From Embleya scabrispora (GTDB taxonomy: Bacteria; Actinomycetota; Actinomycetes; Streptomycetales; Streptomycetaceae): 64,000 nucleotides of DNA. The position numbers and the translations under genes were made by a program. The notes beneath the pieces were generated by a model that saw nothing but the letters and a program-made list of their open reading frames with translations, was not told where the DNA came from and did not search any database. The stretch spans positions 1,178,001 through 1,242,000 of the forward strand of contig NZ_MWQN01000001.1 of NCBI RefSeq assembly GCF_002024165.1, in the 5' to 3' direction. Shown in pieces: positions 63,570 to 64,000 of the stretch (its first letter is position 1; each line of letters begins with the position of its first letter).

Positions 63570-64000
63570 GTAGGCCGCAGGTTGTCACCACGGCCTTTTG
63601 CGGGCGGGTGGTGGTCAGGTCTGCCTTGTGTATGTGGGCGTCGGTGAAGGTTGCCTGGGTAAGGTTGGCTCCCGGGGGGCGACGAACGAACAGTCTCCGC
63701 TCATTGCTACGGACACCGTGTGGGTGTACTGCCGGAACACGCTGCCGAGCGGTTTGCGGTCGATGAACCGGTGTTGAAGAGTGTGCAGCGTTTGAGCGTG
63801 TAGTTCGTGAATGCCGTTCCCGTGTGCCGCGACGCGGTGTATCGCACGCCCGTGGACGTGCACTCGTCGAACACCGCGTCCTCGTTGACGGCCTCGGTCC
63901 AGGTCACGTCCAGGGACGAACAGCGCGTGTGCTGCGCGGTGTTTCCTCAGCTCTGTCCCGTGCCAGTCCTCGTCGCGGAACGCGAGCGCCTCGTCGGGGA
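63570..64000 (-). pseudogene. Frameshifted pentapeptide-repeat protein gene, continuing off the right edge
   Basis: Reading the minus strand from 64000, pentapeptide-type sequence appears in three different frames: DEDWHGTEL near 63960, then DVTWTEAVNEDAVFDECTS and HTGTAFTNYTLKRCTLFNTG (about 63907-63760), then GANLTQATFTDAHIHKADL (63672-63613). At least two frameshifts and an in-frame stop separate them. The A(N/D)LxxA(T/D)F pattern is the classic right-handed beta-helix repeat. The 5' end lies outside the window. Confidence 0.65.

Overview
This 64 kb window is high-GC actinobacterial DNA. GTG and TTG starts are frequent, operons are joined by 4-bp ATGA/GTGA overlaps, and there is a Tad pilus locus with a LysM/BTAD protein and a SigE-family sigma factor. 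Together these suggest Streptomyces or a close relative such as Embleya or Kitasatospora. No rRNA is present. One tRNA-Leu(GAG) lies at 30.8 kb.

Left third (about 0-30.6 kb): a natural-product gene cluster in three blocks. The core is a tightly coupled minus-strand operon, 11698 to 3662: class II DAHP synthase, EntA-like SDR, PhzD-like isochorismatase, PhzE-like aminodeoxyisochorismate synthase, a 661-aa FAD/NAD(P)-binding monooxygenase and an aspartase/fumarase-superfamily lyase. The first four should turn chorismate into 3-hydroxyanthranilate by way of DHHA. The last two look like the CreE/CreD pair, which makes nitrous acid from L-aspartate. Having both in one translationally coupled operon predicts an aryl-diazo or other N-N/N-O product built on an o-aminophenol. 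The second block (14.8-22.8 kb) has an arylamine N-acetyltransferase, an ACMSD-like amidohydrolase, a KAS III enzyme, an SRPBCC protein, an AMP-forming ligase (candidate diazotase or acyl activator), an aromatic flavin hydroxylase and a TPR-type regulator. It is bracketed by two apparently identical, inverted 284-bp transposase fragments. The third block (23.8-30.6 kb) has an NmrA-like reductase, a methyltransferase, two tandem 2OG-Fe(II) oxygenases, an MFS exporter and a divergent TetR regulator. A thioester-reductase terminus at the left edge hints at an NRPS or CAR just outside the window.

Middle (30.7-42 kb): tRNA-Leu, three small coupled genes, a flavin monooxygenase, a class I terpene synthase with an altered NSE motif, then a five-gene minus-strand operon in which every junction is a GTGA overlap: MoxR AAA+ ATPase, vWA protein, a 961-aa protein ending in a degenerate GH13-like domain, a TIR protein and a SLATT/DUF4231-like membrane protein. 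I read this as an NTP-dependent conflict (defence) system.

Right (42-64 kb): a Tad/Flp pilus locus (prepilin peptidase, CpaB, CpaE, TadA, TadB, TadC, pilin-like protein, three TadE/G-like proteins and a 1584-aa LysM/BTAD membrane protein), a cytochrome P450, a sigma factor with a membrane partner, a possible toxin-antitoxin pair, about 40 copies of an 8-bp tandem repeat, an Mrr-like membrane protein, two exported proteins in visibly lower-GC DNA, and a frameshifted pentapeptide-repeat pseudogene at the edge.

All assignments come from reading motifs and context. No database search was possible.
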